Origin: Zygnema cylindricum
Taxonomy: Eukaryota; Streptophyta; Zygnematophyceae; Zygnematales; Zygnemataceae
Length of the DNA stretch: 50,261 nucleotides
Assembly (NCBI GenBank): GCA_037447655.1
Contig: JBBHKE010003585.1
Span: 145,871-196,131 of the forward strand
Direction of reading: 5' to 3'
In this document: piece after piece, positions 1 to 10,789 of the stretch
Position numbering within the stretch: position 1 is the first letter of the stretch
How the letters are laid out: each line of letters starts with the position of its first letter
Notes under the pieces: generated by a model
Database searches by the model: none
The model's input: the letters and a program-made list of their open reading frames with translations, nothing else
Told to the model about the DNA's origin: nothing
Position numbers and translations under genes: made by a program

Positions 1-796
1 AAATTCCACGAAAAAACAACAGTGTGCTTTTGGAGGTATAAAGGAAGTAAAGGGAAGGGAGGCACTTGAGGGAGTTAGAAATAATGAGGATAATTTTATT
101 GATATGTTGGGAATAGAAAATTGGTCGGAAATGGAGACTTCAACGGATTCCGAGGAAAGGGGAGAAGTAAAACTAGAGGGGGTTTTGAAGGATAGGGGAG
201 AAGAGAAATATTTAATGAAAGGTTTAGGGGAGGAGAAATATTTATTGGGAATAAAGTCAAAAAGTGATAGTGGAAAGAATTCTATGGGAGAGTGTGAGGA
301 AAGTTCAGAAAATAGGGTGAGTATCATGGACAAAAATATGAGTACGGAAGATGTAGATTTTATGAGGAACTTAATGGGTACTCTTGATTTAAGGGTAAAT
401 TTGGGGGGTAACGGATTTGACATCACTAATAGGAGTGATGCCATTTATGAAGGTGTGCCTGTAAAAGGGTTAGCATCTAGGTGTGTGTAGCAGATTGGAG
501 ATGGGGCTGGCTGTTTGAACTGTAAGAGGGAAATCGGATTTTGTGTGGATGGAAAAGAGATGAGGTGGATAAAATCTTTACTTAGATTTATCAAAAGTGG
601 GATGCTAAATAAAATGTGTGATCAGCAAGGTGGATTGTTTATTTCAGCTCATCTAATAGACCTTTTAAAATGTGAGGGTATTTTCTTAAAGTTTTATAAA
701 AAGAAAAGGAAAAGGAAAAAGAAAAAATTGGGGAGCAGGTGTTTGTTTTTTTTTTTGTGGGAGTTGAAAAGTAAATAGACTTAAAAATAAGGGGGG
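1..796 (+). mobile_element. 3' end of an LTR-retrotransposon internal region
   Basis: This stretch ends in a purine-rich tract (787-796, ATAAGGGGGG) that directly abuts an LTR starting TGTTGA at 797, the usual polypurine-tract to 3'-LTR junction. No polymerase motif is visible. The two reading frames here encode charged, low-complexity protein, as in the non-autonomous copia at 42,335-46,761. The LTR at 797 is also followed by copia gag and RT remnants, so it may be shared by two internal regions. The element begins outside the window. Confidence 0.6.
104..778 (+). pseudogene. Charged low-complexity retroelement protein, remnant in two frames
   Basis: The first frame (104-490, 128 residues) is rich in Glu, Lys and Gly, with a repeated GEEKYL motif. 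The second (515-778, 87 residues) ends in a strongly basic Lys/Arg tract (about residues 62-72). A stop at 488-490 separates them. I recognise no catalytic domain. By position, just upstream of the polypurine tract of an LTR element, this is probably the tail of a non-standard internal ORF of a non-autonomous retroelement. It could also be non-coding sequence that happens to stay open. Confidence 0.35.
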
Positions 797-1790
797 TGTT
801 GATATTTGTGTATTTTCTAGGTCTATATTAGGATACAAAATGGTAGAGGCAGTCTGCCTCTAACTCCGTTCTCCAAGCCCCCACACATATTGTAGTCATT
901 GAAGGTTAGATGGGGAGACAGAGCCATGGTTGCCTGTGCCCTCTAGAGAGACAAGAAGTAGACTTGGTAGATTTACTAAAAGACATTTGACGGACGTAGG
1001 AATTGAACCTTGTATCTACCGTCCGTCAAATCACCAGTAGCCGTTAGCTTTGTCCGTTTAGTCTACGACTAATGCTAAGGTATAAAGGGTTTGATGTATA
1101 TTTAAACATGTACAAGTACGACATTTTGTTTAACAAATAAAAGGTACGGGAACATAGAACTAGTTGTGTAATATAGTACCGCACGAAATAAATGATGCGG
1201 CCATTTATTTCGACAGTCCCGATAAAAAGCCGATTTGAATCAATAGTTGTGGTGCGAGCCGGGATTTCGAATTGGCCGCTTTGGGGTTTTCAGGCCCCGC
1301 CACTCTGGATGACATGTGGCAATGTCCTAGAGGATTGCGAGATCTCCGGTACTTAGGATGACAAGACCGGATGTGACAAATATCATCATTATGACGATGC
1401 CCTACAATGACCCTACGTAAAGTACTCTAGCACCAGTACTTTATTATACGGTAGAGTCATGCGATTAGTTTGTTCTTCAATATTAGGGGGTTAAGAGAGG
1501 GGTTTTAGGACTTATAACATTTTGGGTAGGTAGTCGCCTCTCCCAGAGAGCATCTTTTATAAAAGGCCAACTTTGGCCAGCCATAACAATCAACTCAGAT
1601 GACCTTTTTCAGTGATTTTTTTTGCTGCAAACTCAAGGGAGTCCAGGCTACACAAGGGTGTTATCGGTCGGAGTGTTTGCCTGCCAAGGTGGCTCTATTT
1701 CTAAGGGAAATTCAAAGTGGGGAATGTTCTCCAAAAATCATAATCTAACTTTGCATTCTATGGTGGAACAAAGCACACAGAAAGTCTTAT
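797..1790 (+). repeat. Copia-1 LTR (left copy)
   Basis: The LTR starts TGTTGATATTTG after a polypurine tract and is homologous along its length to the LTR at 9,726. Shared marks are TATTTTCTA(G)GTCTA near the start, a TTGACGGAC / GTCCGTCAA inverted repeat (983-1,028), and TTTTTTTGCTGC..CTC.AGGGAG near 1,620. The 3' boundary is fuzzy: the copies drift apart after about 1,780 and no clear CA plus primer-binding site survives. The copies differ too much for a recent insertion. Confidence 0.6.
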
Positions 1791-1930
1791 TTCACAAGGG
1801 TGAAGTTATAATGCAATCTATTTGTCAACGGGTCAATCATTTGGGCTTATATAAACTTGGAGTCAGAACTATCTAGATTAACTTCTTTGGACCTGCGAAT
1901 TCTTTGTCGCAATTGAGCCCATAGAATTAC

Positions 1931-2495
1931 ATGTCCGAAAACGGGAAGAAAAAGGAGACAACTCTTACTCCAATTGATCCTATTACCACGACACTCGGAG
2001 CGGCGACCTTGAAAACAACAGAGAATGACACCCAAACGTGGGAAGACATCAACATGGTTCCTAAAAACTTCATTCTAAGACACCTCACTCAGGCTTTCGC
2101 AACCCACAATCTTCACATTTACAAGTCCGAGGAGTTGTGGGTGAGTTTGGTGGATATTAATAGAGCTGGTACTATTTAGGAGCTTCAATTGGTCGAACAA
2201 AAGTTGGGGAATTATACTTACAAAGGGGGAAAGATGTTAGACTATTGTAATGATCTCTCTTGTTTGTATATAGAGATGGAGAGTGCCATCAGTAAGGATT
2301 CTCCTCAGTCTACCTGCAGCGTTAGACATGGAAATTTATCAAATGGATATTAAGACCGCATTTCTCAATGGTGAGTTAGAGGAAGAAATCTTCATTTGAC
2401 AACCAAAGGGATTAATGGAGAATAGGGAAGAGAGCAAAGTCTACAGGCTCGTAAAGTCCTTATATGGACTTAAGCATGCTCCGCGACAATGGAAT
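1931..2495 (+). pseudogene. Copia-1 gag-RT remnant (5' half, internally deleted)
   Basis: The first part (about 1,931-2,300) is Ty1/copia Gag: it aligns with the copia-3 gag at 12,215-12,823 through FILRHLTQ, ELWVSLVDINRAGTI and YKGGKMLDYCN. From about 2,310 the sequence jumps straight into reverse transcriptase (MDIKTAFLNGELEEEIF, then LVKSLYGLKHAPRQWN). The rest of gag, protease, integrase and the RT fingers are missing, and stops interrupt the frame at about 2,177 and 2,397. The frame stops at GGAAT (2,491-2,495), the left target duplication of copia-2, and resumes at 8,636. Confidence 0.85.
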
Positions 2496-3508
2496 TGTTG
2501 TTCTATAACCACCGTTGCAGGTGGAGGACCAGCTGTAGTAGTGGAAGTAGACATAAAATCAGCAGAAGCTATCAAGTACCTTCTCCAACAGCCAACTTTC
2601 AGCTGATACAAAATATGACTGAAACGACCACTTATCACACAATTCAGCTCAATGTTACACCATAAAATACTATGACAACTCACAAAGTTTCAGATCAATT
2701 GACCCAGTCAACCATAAGAGATAGTCTCTTCAAGTTTCTTATAAACTGCCTTTAGAAAAACTATCTTCCTAATAGTGTCTACATAGTTTTGACTTAGTCC
2801 TAAACTATATACTCACAGTGAGTATTTACTGATCCATACTAAATACGTTCCCTATACTATGGTTTTGTTTTATGTTCTAACAAACTATCTAAACTGTGTT
2901 TTTCTGTACTGTAAGTACTTTCTTAAACCCTATTTGCTACCTGCAACAAATCTACTAATGTAACACTATTTTCTAATGCGATAAACAACAAATATTTGTT
3001 TCCTAAATATTTACAGATATCTTTCGTACAATAAGTGTTGCCGGTGCTTAGTCAGCACTATTCCCACCAGTCCAAATGTTTGTCGGTCAAATGGTACGAG
3101 ACATCTTGAGTTCGTACGACGCAATCAGTCACTGAGGTCCCCACTTGAATTGCGTCCGTCGACTCGATTCGCATCAACGGTCATTACGTCCGTCGACTCG
3201 GTTTGCATCAACGATCCTCTTACGCTCCTCTCCCGGATGTTCGGCTTAGTCTCCGTCCGTCCGACTCACTGAAACCGCCCGTATGATTAATGACACGTGG
3301 CTGTGGGTGTTGGTGTCACTCCGAAATACATGCACTGTCTTCAAATGTCAACACGTGTCCTTGCAATCGTACAGTACACTCTACTGTCTATCTGCTACTG
3401 TCACACTATTAGAGGTCAGTAGTAAATCTGACTTAGATGAAAATATTCTAAGTCCTAAATCTCCCCTCACAGCCTTATCTAGTGTACTAAAGATTTCCAA
3501 ATTCAACA
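2496..3508 (-). repeat. Copia-2 3' LTR
   Basis: This 1,013-bp copy is homologous to 7,652-8,630 and ends TGTTG/CAACA. It is about 34 bp longer because a CCGTCGACTCG..GCATCAACG segment occurs twice (about 3,156-3,213) where the partner has it once. That is either a later tandem duplication here or a loss in the partner. Confidence 0.95.
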
Positions 3509-3517
3509 CTCCCCTAA
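3509..3517 (-). promoter_or_regulatory. Copia-2 polypurine tract
   Basis: On the minus strand TTTAGGGGAG precedes the 3' LTR (TGTTG). This is the expected plus-strand DNA primer site, and it resembles the AAAGGGAG tract before the LTR at 9,726. Confidence 0.75.
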
Positions 3518-3531
3518 ATCTTTAGACTCAC

Positions 3532-5431
3532 TTACTCACTCAACCCAATAGCCTCTCTGCAAAACTGCAACTTAGGAGCAGGAAGGGCTTTGGTTAACAT
3601 GTCTGCCACCATGTTTTCATCTGGTAAATAACACAATTTAATGACTTTTGCAAGAACATTTTCTCTGACAAAATGAAGCCTAACATCCATGTGTTTGCTC
3701 TTAAAGTGATGGCTGGGGTTAGAGGCAATTGCAATGGCTGCTTCGTTGTCACACCAGATAGCCTGAGGTCCTATCTGCATATAGCCAAGTTCCTGTAAAA
3801 CAGACTTGACCCATAGAAGCTCTTTGAGGGCGGAAGCTGCTGCCATATATATTCTGACTCCATTGTGGATTGAGCTGTAACTTTTTGTAATTTGCTGCTC
3901 CAACAGCAAGTTCCATCTCCAATTTTCAGAACAAAGCCGGTTGTAGATTTTCGGCTTGGCATGTCTCCATAGCTAGCGTCGCTCCACGTCTGTATTTTCA
4001 CCTCTCCTCCTCCAAGTACAAGCTTAAGATTCCGAGTTCTTGCAAGATATCTCAGAACCATTTTTGCTGCTTCCCAGTCTACCCTATTATGATTTTGCAG
4101 ACTTCTACTCAGGACTCCAACAGCTGCTGCAATGTCAGGTCTTGTGCAGTTCATGAAATAGATCAGACTTCCAACTACCTGTCTGTATGGCTTAAAGGCC
4201 GTGAACTCTTCCTCCCCTGACTCTAGACTCTCACTAAACATTATGCCTAAATCTGAGTCATTCCCTTCCAATTTCTATCTGAATTCCATGGGGGTTACAA
4301 ACCCTTTTACATCTTTCATTTCAAATTTTTCTAGCATATTACCTATTGCTTCTTTCTGAGTTAGCATTATCAGCTTTTTCTTTCTATCCCTCTCTACCAG
4401 TATACCTAAGATATACTTTGCCTCACCGAGGTCTTTTAATTCAAACCTAGACCTTAAAGCTGCTTTAATACGATTTATTTCATTCATTGATTTACTTAAT
4501 AATAAAAGGTCATCCACATATACAGCAATGTATAGTATCCCATCCTCCCTTGTAAAACATACACTGAGTGATCTAAGCTAATCCTCTTGAAGCCCAGCCC
4601 TGTCAAAAATTCATCCAACTTCAGATTCCATTTCCTAGGGGCTTGTTTCAGCCCATATTTCGATTTCATTAATTTACATACTTGCTCTTCCTTTCTTTTT
4701 TCTATATACATGTCAGGCTGCTTCATATAAATAGTTTCTTCTAATTCTCCATGCAAAAAGGCAGTTTTAACATCCATCTGATGAATTTCCATATCATCAA
4801 TAGCAGCTAGACTTAGCGGAATTTTGACTGTAGGAAATATGACAACTGGAGAGAAGGTTTCTTCAAAGTCAATACCTTCTTTCTGATTGTAACCTTTGGC
4901 CACAAGTCTGGCCTTATACCTCTCAATGGTGTTGTCCGGGTTCAGCTTCACCTTGAACACCCATTTGTTGCCGATAGCTTTTCTGCCCAGAGGAAGATCC
5001 ACCAGCTCCCATGTCTGTGCCTCCATAATAGATTTCATTTCATCGTTCGCCGCCCCAATCCAGTGATTTCTCTCAGGTGATGAGAAGGCCTCTTGAATAG
5101 TTAGAGGCTCCTCTGTAGCTGTAGAAAAAACAAAGTGAGAACTTGCTTGCAGACGGCTGCTAGATCTCCTTCCCCTCGGAAATTCTGAGGTTGGAATCGT
5201 CGACAGCCTTCGATTGGGTCGATTGCTTTGCTCCGAGATCTGTGCCGGATCTGATATAACAGTCAGTTCCACCTGATCTGAATCTTGTAGTGAGACACCT
5301 GGTGAAGACACTAGTGGAACCGAGAAGATGGGTTCCACTTGAAAGTGCAAAGTACACTCTCTGTGTAGGGTGGAAAATGACATATTCATGTTTTTCTTTT
5401 GCTGGTTGCTCTGGTTCTTTAAACAAATCAA
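3532..5431 (-). pseudogene. Copia-2 reverse transcriptase and RNase H
   Basis: Read on the minus strand, 5,431-4,496 holds the RT fingers and palm (GNKWVFKVKLNPD, ARLVAKGYNQKEGIDFEETFSPV, KTAFLHGELEE, KYGLKQAPRKWN). A frameshift near 4,545 separates it from the catalytic YVDD (about 4,510-4,521), which is intact in another frame and continues through 4,275. The stretch 4,271-3,532 contains the RT end (YRQVVGSLIYFMNCTRPDIAAAVG) and copia-type RNase H (SDASYGD, TMESEY, CDNEAAIAIA, KHMDVRLHFVRE, MLTKALP). At least three frame breaks make it non-functional as annotated. Confidence 0.93.
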
Positions 5432-5439
5432 CTAAATCG

Positions 5440-6120
5440 TGTTCATCCTTGATCTGAACATTTCTAGAGACAATTATTTTTTGTTTTTCAAACACAAAGA
5501 TCCTGTACCCTTTTGCATTATCATCATACCCCATAAAGATTCCCGGTAAACCCTTAGCATCCATCTTCCATCTTTCCCTAGAAGTATCTAGAATAAAACA
5601 TTTGCTTCTACAGATTTTAAATTGACTAACATCAGGTTTCTCTCCTGTCCAAAGCTCATACGGTGTAGTGCTAAGAGATCTAGAAGAAATTATGTTTTTA
5701 ATGTAAACAGCACAGTTAAGTGCCTCAGCCCAGAATTTTAAATCTAGCCCTTTATCTGCAAGCATAGACCGAGCAATTTTTGTCACTGTCCTATTTAATC
5801 TTTCCAAAACACCATTCTGTTCCGGTGTATAAGGAACTGTAAGATTATGACTGATACCTTCCTGAAGGAGAAACTGTTCGAATTCTTTTGATGTATATTC
5901 TCCGCCGATGTCCGATCTTAGTGCCAGGATCGGAATCCCATGAAGCTTCTCCGCCCACGCTTTGTAGTGCTTGAATTGTGTAAACACTTCACTTTTATGC
6001 TGCATGAAGTAAACCTTTGTGTATCTCGAGTAGTCATCTGTGAAAGTAACCATATAGTGGACGCCTCAAGCAGACGCCACTTGTGAAGGTCCGAGAACAT
6101 TTGAATGTATTAGCTGCAGA
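5440..6120 (-). pseudogene. Copia-2 integrase core
   Basis: The minus-strand frame 6,053-5,160 encodes the rve-type core: TDDYSRY with the first catalytic Asp, then a second catalytic Asp in RSDIGGEYTS, then the Glu in PYTPEQNGVLERLNRT. The second motif has Ile where DNGG is usual. The frame continues into the GYDDNAKGYR region typical of the copia integrase C-terminus, and breaks near 5,430 before the RT frame. Confidence 0.9.
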
Positions 6121-6131
6121 ACCTTGTTAGA

Positions 6132-6779
6132 TCAGTGATCTGTTTCTTGTGGAAATGGCAATCTGTGGATCTTGCCAAGTGAGCAACCATCACATGATTT
6201 TATAGGATGAGAAGTGAGAGAAACTCCTTGAACTTTTCCCGAAACCACCATTTTGTTAAGACTATCATAATTCATATGTCCTAATCTTTTATGCCACAAC
6301 TCATTATCAGATAGCACACTGGAGTAGAGAACATCATTTTCTTTATATTCAGCCAGGTCCATCCGGTACATTTTGCTAGCATCTCTAGTTCCTGTGACAG
6401 CTACTTTCCCTTTTTTGTTAACAACCTGTCTACCTCCTTTCAGAGCGACCTCAAAGCCTTTGCTCTCTACTAGAGATGTAGAAAAAAGATTCTTTTTAAA
6501 GTCTGGAACATATAAAACATTGTGAAGAGTTCTCTCTACCGACTTACCCCCTACATCTACCATCAAAGATAAATCACCCTGAGCTGAAGTTTGAACACTC
6601 ATTCCACAAGTATAGTATATATTCTTTGGAGACATCGGTTGCAGATTTGTAAAAACAGCTTTGTTCCAGGACATATGGGCAGATGCTCCCGTGTCCATGA
6701 TCCATCCTGCATCCTTTAGACCCTCCATGGCTGCTGCCATAGCAAATAGCTCCACCTCCTCTTTCTCATTGAAGCTCAT
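6132..6779 (-). pseudogene. Copia-2 protease and integrase zinc domain
   Basis: The minus-strand frame of 215 codons begins near the end of gag. WIMDTGASAHM carries the aspartic-protease DTGA site at about residues 29-32. LWHKRLGHMNYDSL..CDGCSLGK is the integrase HHCC zinc domain (GAG-pre-integrase). The order protease-integrase-RT is diagnostic of Ty1/copia. The frame ends at a stop just before the integrase core. Confidence 0.9.
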
Positions 6780-6889
6780 AGATTCATCTCCATTAGTTGC
6801 AGAAGCTGCAAAAAGGGCATTTCCACGGGTTGAATTTCTTGAAAAACCTCGATGATAAGGGCTTTGCTGCTAACCAGGTCTGTATAAAC

Positions 6890-7720
6890 CTATCTCATTT
6901 GCTTTTTTCAGCTTAGGACTGTACCTCTATCCATGTCCCTTCTCAGAGCAATAAAAACAAGTTGTAGGAGGTGGCCTATTTTGCCTCTAATTAAACTGAT
7001 TAAATTGATTCTGATTTTGATTAAACTGGTTTCTGTTCTGATTAAACTGATTTCTCTTTTCAAATTCTATAGCAAAAGCCTCTACCTTTCCCTCTCCCTC
7101 AAGGAGTTTAGTATTAGTTTTTTCCTCCAATATAAGATTATATGCTAAATGAAATGACCAGCTAGCTTTATCATGACTCCTTAATTGAACTGAAACACCT
7201 TTCATGCTACTAGGAAAACCCCTTATGAGCCAATAGCTTGCTGAAACTCAGGAAAGGATCCACCAGCTGAAGAGTGTGCATCAATAAGTGCACCAAAATT
7301 ATCACAATACTCAACCATAGATCCCCTCGAGTATTTGTATCCCTAGATCTTTCCAACCACCAGGAGCTCTTCCTGAACATTTGTTTTCTCAAAAGCCGAT
7401 TTTAGTGAAGTCCAGATCTCGCTCGCCTTTTTCATTTTCAGCCGAGACATGACCAGATTTTCTAAAATGCAAAGAATGAGTTGTTCCTTGCCATTGAATT
7501 CTTTTTCGCCCAACTCGGGTCTGTCTCATCAAGGGAGCCATCCAAGACCCCTAGTAAGTCAGAAGTTTCAAATGAAGATTCAACCATTGTTGCCCAGTAT
7601 GCATACTTTTGGCCATTGAAGATGGGAACTCTTTACGAAAGGCCCATAACCTGTTGTTCTACAACCACCGTTGCAGGTGGAGGACCAGCTGTAGTAGTGG
7701 AAGTAGACATAAAATCAGCA
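6890..7720 (-). pseudogene. Copia-2 gag remnant
   Basis: The minus-strand reading enters from the LTR (an ATG at about 7,710 gives MSTSTTTAGPPPATVVVEQQ) and passes through the primer-binding site (VMGLS). After one stop it continues into VPIFNGQKYAYWATMVESSFET, the conserved copia Gag N-terminus. Further down is an Asn/Gln-rich run (about 6,990-7,070) and a zinc knuckle near 6,935 (CFYCSEKGHG) whose last Cys is lost. Several stops and shifts break it. The Gag start inside the LTR is discussed in the findings. Confidence 0.8.
7641..7651 (-). promoter_or_regulatory. Copia-2 primer-binding site, half-tRNA-iMet type
   Basis: Immediately inside the 5' LTR (which ends ..CAACA on the minus strand) the minus strand reads GGTTATGGGCC. 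Its complement, GGCCCAUAACC, is the anticodon arm of eukaryotic initiator tRNA-Met. Drosophila copia has the same site and primes from a 5' half of that tRNA. The site also lies in the gag frame (codons for QVMG). Confidence 0.8.
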
Positions 7721-8630
7721 GAAGCTATCAAGTACCTTCTCCAACAGCCAACTTTCAACTCATACAAAATATGATTGAAAGGACCACTTATCAAACAATT
7801 TAGCTCAGCGTTACACCATACAATACTGTGACAACTCACAAAGTTTCAGATCAATTGACCCAGTCAACCATAAGAGATAGTCTCTGCAAGTTTCTTATAA
7901 ACTGCCTTTAGAAAAACTATCTTCCCAATAGTGGATACATAATTTTGACTAAGTCCTAAACTATATACTCACAGTGAGTATTTACTGATCCATACTAAAT
8001 ACGTTCCCTATACTATGGTATTGTTCTATGTTCTAACAAACTATCTAAACTGTATTTTACTGTACTGTAAGTACTTTCTTAAACCCCATTTAATACCTGC
8101 AGCAAATCTACTAATGTAACACAATTTTCTAATGCGCTAAACAACAAATATTTGTTTCCCAAATATTTACAGATATCGTTCGTATAGTAAGTGTTGTCGG
8201 TGCTTAGTCAACACTATTCACACCAGTCCAAATGTTTGTTGGTCAAATGGTACGAGACATTCTGAGTTCGTATGACGCACTCAGTCACTGTGGTCCCCAC
8301 TTGAATTGTGTCCGTCGACTCGGTTTGCATCAACGATCCTCTTACGCTCCTCTCTAGGATGTTCAGCTTAGTCTCCGTCCATCCGATTCACTGAAACCGC
8401 CCATGTGATTAATGACACGTGGCAGTGGGTGTTGGTGTCACTCCGAAATACCTACACTATCTTCAAATGTCAACATGTGTCCCTGCAGTCGTACAGTACA
8501 CTCTACTGTCTACGTGCTACTGTCACACTATCAGAGGTCAGTAGTAAATATGACTTAGATGAAAATATTCTAAGTCCTAAATCTCCCCTCACAGCCTTAT
8601 CTAGTGAACTAAAGATTTACAAATTCAACA
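7652..8630 (-). repeat. Copia-2 5' LTR
   Basis: This 979-bp LTR starts TGTTGAATTTG on the minus strand (8,630) and ends ..GTAGAACAACA (7,652). The 3' end of the LTR codes for the first about 20 residues of Gag. The same LTR family forms the solo LTR at 21,130-21,942. Confidence 0.95.
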
Positions 8631-8635
8631 GGAAT

Positions 8636-9712
8636 AACAAACTAGATGAGTTTCTCACTAGTCGGGGATACATCCGAATCAGCTCTAACTATTCTATCTA
8701 TATGTTTGAAGATGAGAATGGTGTGATTTTTATTGCAATTTATGTGGATGATCTGCTAATTTTAACTAAGTCTTTGGAAAAGATCAATAAATTAAAGAAA
8801 TATCTTAGAAGCCGATTTGACATGAAGGATTTAGGGGAGGCAGATAGGGGGAAAAGGATCATTAGACTTACTCAGAAAGAAGCAATAGTTAATATGCTTG
8901 AGAAATTCCAGATGGAAAAAGAAAACAGTTGTACCACTCCCATAGACTTGAAGGAAGTAAGTGATGGGATTGTAGAGGGGGGAGTGATAATCCAAGATGA
9001 TCAAATAAGTCAAAAAGAGAGAGAGTTTATGAAGTTTTTCCTTTACAGGCAGGTTGTAGGAAGTCTAATATACTACATGAATTGTACCAGGCCGGACATA
9101 GTGGCAGCAGTTGGAGTACTAAGTATAAGTCTTAATGATCCTAGGAAAATAGACTGTGAGGCAGCCAAGAGAGTCATGAGATATCTGGTAGAAACTAGAG
9201 AGTTATGGTTTCATTAAGGAGGGGAGCACAATGATATCACTACTTGGAGTGATGCCAGTTATGGGGATGCACCAATGAGAAGATGCACTTCTGGATATGT
9301 GTTATATGTGGGGGAAGGTGCTTGTTGTTGGAGCAGTAAGCAACAAAAGGTGGTTGCTCAGTCTACTATGGAGGCTCAGTATATGGCCTCTTGTTCTGCT
9401 GTGAAAGAATTGATGTGGGTCAAGTCCTTGTTGCAAGAATTAGGGTATATGAACAAAGGAGTGCATGAAGTATTTTGTGATAATCAAGTTGCCATTGCAA
9501 TTGAAGCTAATCTAAAACATCATTTCAAGGCTAAGCATATGGACATAAGATTGAGTTTTGTGAGAGAAAAAGTTGAGAATAAGATTTTGAATATTGGATA
9601 TAAATCTGATGAGGAAATGGTGGCTGATATGATGACAAAACCAGTGCCTTCTCCCAAATTAAAATATTGCAGAGAAAAATGTGGACTAAAATTGAAGTTA
9701 AACTTAGACTAG
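8636..9712 (+). pseudogene. Copia-1 RT and RNase H (3' half)
   Basis: This continues the frame broken at 2,495. It holds the RT palm with intact YVDDLLIL (about 8,741-8,765). DLGEADRGKRIIRL shows an in-frame loss of about ten codons compared with copia-2 (DLGEAKYILGI..). Then come YRQVVGSLIYYMNCTRPDI, one stop at about 9,215, and RNase H (SDASYGD, STMEAQYM, CDNQVAIAIE, KHMDIRLSFVRE, MMTKPVPSPKL) ending at 9,712. A single stop separates two long open blocks, so decay after the copia-2 insertion was modest here. Confidence 0.92.
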
Positions 9713-9716
9713 AAAA

Positions 9717-9725
9717 TAAAGGGAG
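9717..9725 (+). promoter_or_regulatory. Copia-1 polypurine tract
   Basis: TAAAGGGAG sits directly before the TGTTGAAATTAC start of the 3' LTR and just after the RNase H stop codon. Confidence 0.7.
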
Positions 9726-10770
9726 TGTTGAAATTACTAGATTTATAGAGTATTTTCTAAGTCTAAATATATTAGTATAAAAAGGAAAAGAAAAGGGCAG
9801 CTTGCCTCCACCTCCTCTCTCTAGCCACCATACTGGTTGTAGTCACTGAAGGATAGAGAGAGTGGTTGAACCATGGCAACCTTAGTTTAATTGGCCGTTG
9901 AATTTTTAGTAGGTTACTAAGAAGATACTTGACGGACCCAGGATTTGATCCCGGTACGTGCCGTCCGTCAAGTTGGCCGGTAACGGTCAGCTTTATCCTA
10001 TTAGTCTAAAACCAATGCTAAATGTTATAGGGTTTGATAGATATTTATTTATTTAGGAATGAACTAATTCATTTAATTGAAACTATATACGACATGCATA
10101 GATACAGATTTTGTAAAGTACGGAGTACTGTACGGCATCGAAACAGAAACCGCGCATTTTGTTTTGACAGTGAAACAAATATCGCGCAAGTAATTATAAC
10201 GGTTGAGATTTCATTTTGGTTCTTATCCAACGGCGCACATCATCGCCGAAATCCCGGAGTGGTCACTTTGGCTTTTTGTGACATGGCATGACCTGTCGCC
10301 ACGTGGAGAGATCACATTTGGTCACGGGAATTCCGAGGAACCTACGGACGTGTAAAAATAGGGCACGCATCCACGTAATAGCCTTGTCGTACATTGGTCG
10401 TACAAAAGTTACACCGGCGGTAGTACTTTTTGGTACGGTACAGTAATATGATTGGTCCAAACTTCAGTAGATAGGAGTTATTAAAGAGAATCAGGTCTTA
10501 GTGTTTTTGGAAATACAGTCACCTCTCCCCTTGAGGGTTTGTATAAAATAGGCATCTTTGCCAACCCATAACTTTTTGGCCGGTTCGCCGTTTTCTGTGA
10601 ATCTTTTTGCTACAGACTCCAGGGAGACCAAGCTGCACATGGGTGCAGTTAGATTGTCAGTTTGACCTCTAAGGAAGCAGTTGTTGTGGCTTGAAGTGGG
10701 TTAGCTAAAAGCTATCTAAAGGCTTTTTGAAATTCTATATTCCAATGGAGGACACAAAATTGCACATTTT
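9726..10770 (+). repeat. Copia-1 3' LTR (right copy)
   Basis: It starts TGTTGAAATTACTAG and is homologous to 797-1,790. It carries a longer inverted repeat, CTTGACGGAC / GTCCGTCAAG, around a GGATTTGATCCCGG T-arm-like hairpin (about 9,929-9,972). It ends near 10,755-10,770, where sequence homologous to minus-strand copia RT begins. The exact border is not resolved and no target duplication could be checked. Confidence 0.65.
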
Positions 10771-10789
10771 TTCTATAGATTCTTTCGGA

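Larger units (their letters stand above)
2496..8630 (-). mobile_element. Copia-2: complete Ty1/copia LTR retrotransposon on the minus strand
   Basis: The element is 6,135 bp with LTRs at 2,496-3,508 and 7,652-8,630, both TGTTG..CAACA. It is flanked by a perfect 5-bp target duplication, GGAAT (2,491-2,495 and 8,631-8,635). Removing it rejoins the host copia-1 RT frame exactly (..RQWN + NKLDEF..), so the insertion is proven from sequence. The minus-strand order is 5' LTR, primer-binding site, gag, protease, integrase, RT, RNase H, polypurine tract, 3' LTR. Frameshifts and stops in gag and pol make it inactive, and the LTRs are visibly diverged. Confidence 0.95.

Noticed and set aside
8405-9217. 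A single 270-codon protein starting at 8,405
   Set aside because: Its first about 75 codons are LTR sequence of copia-2; the join with RT at 8,631 is just an insertion border that stays open.
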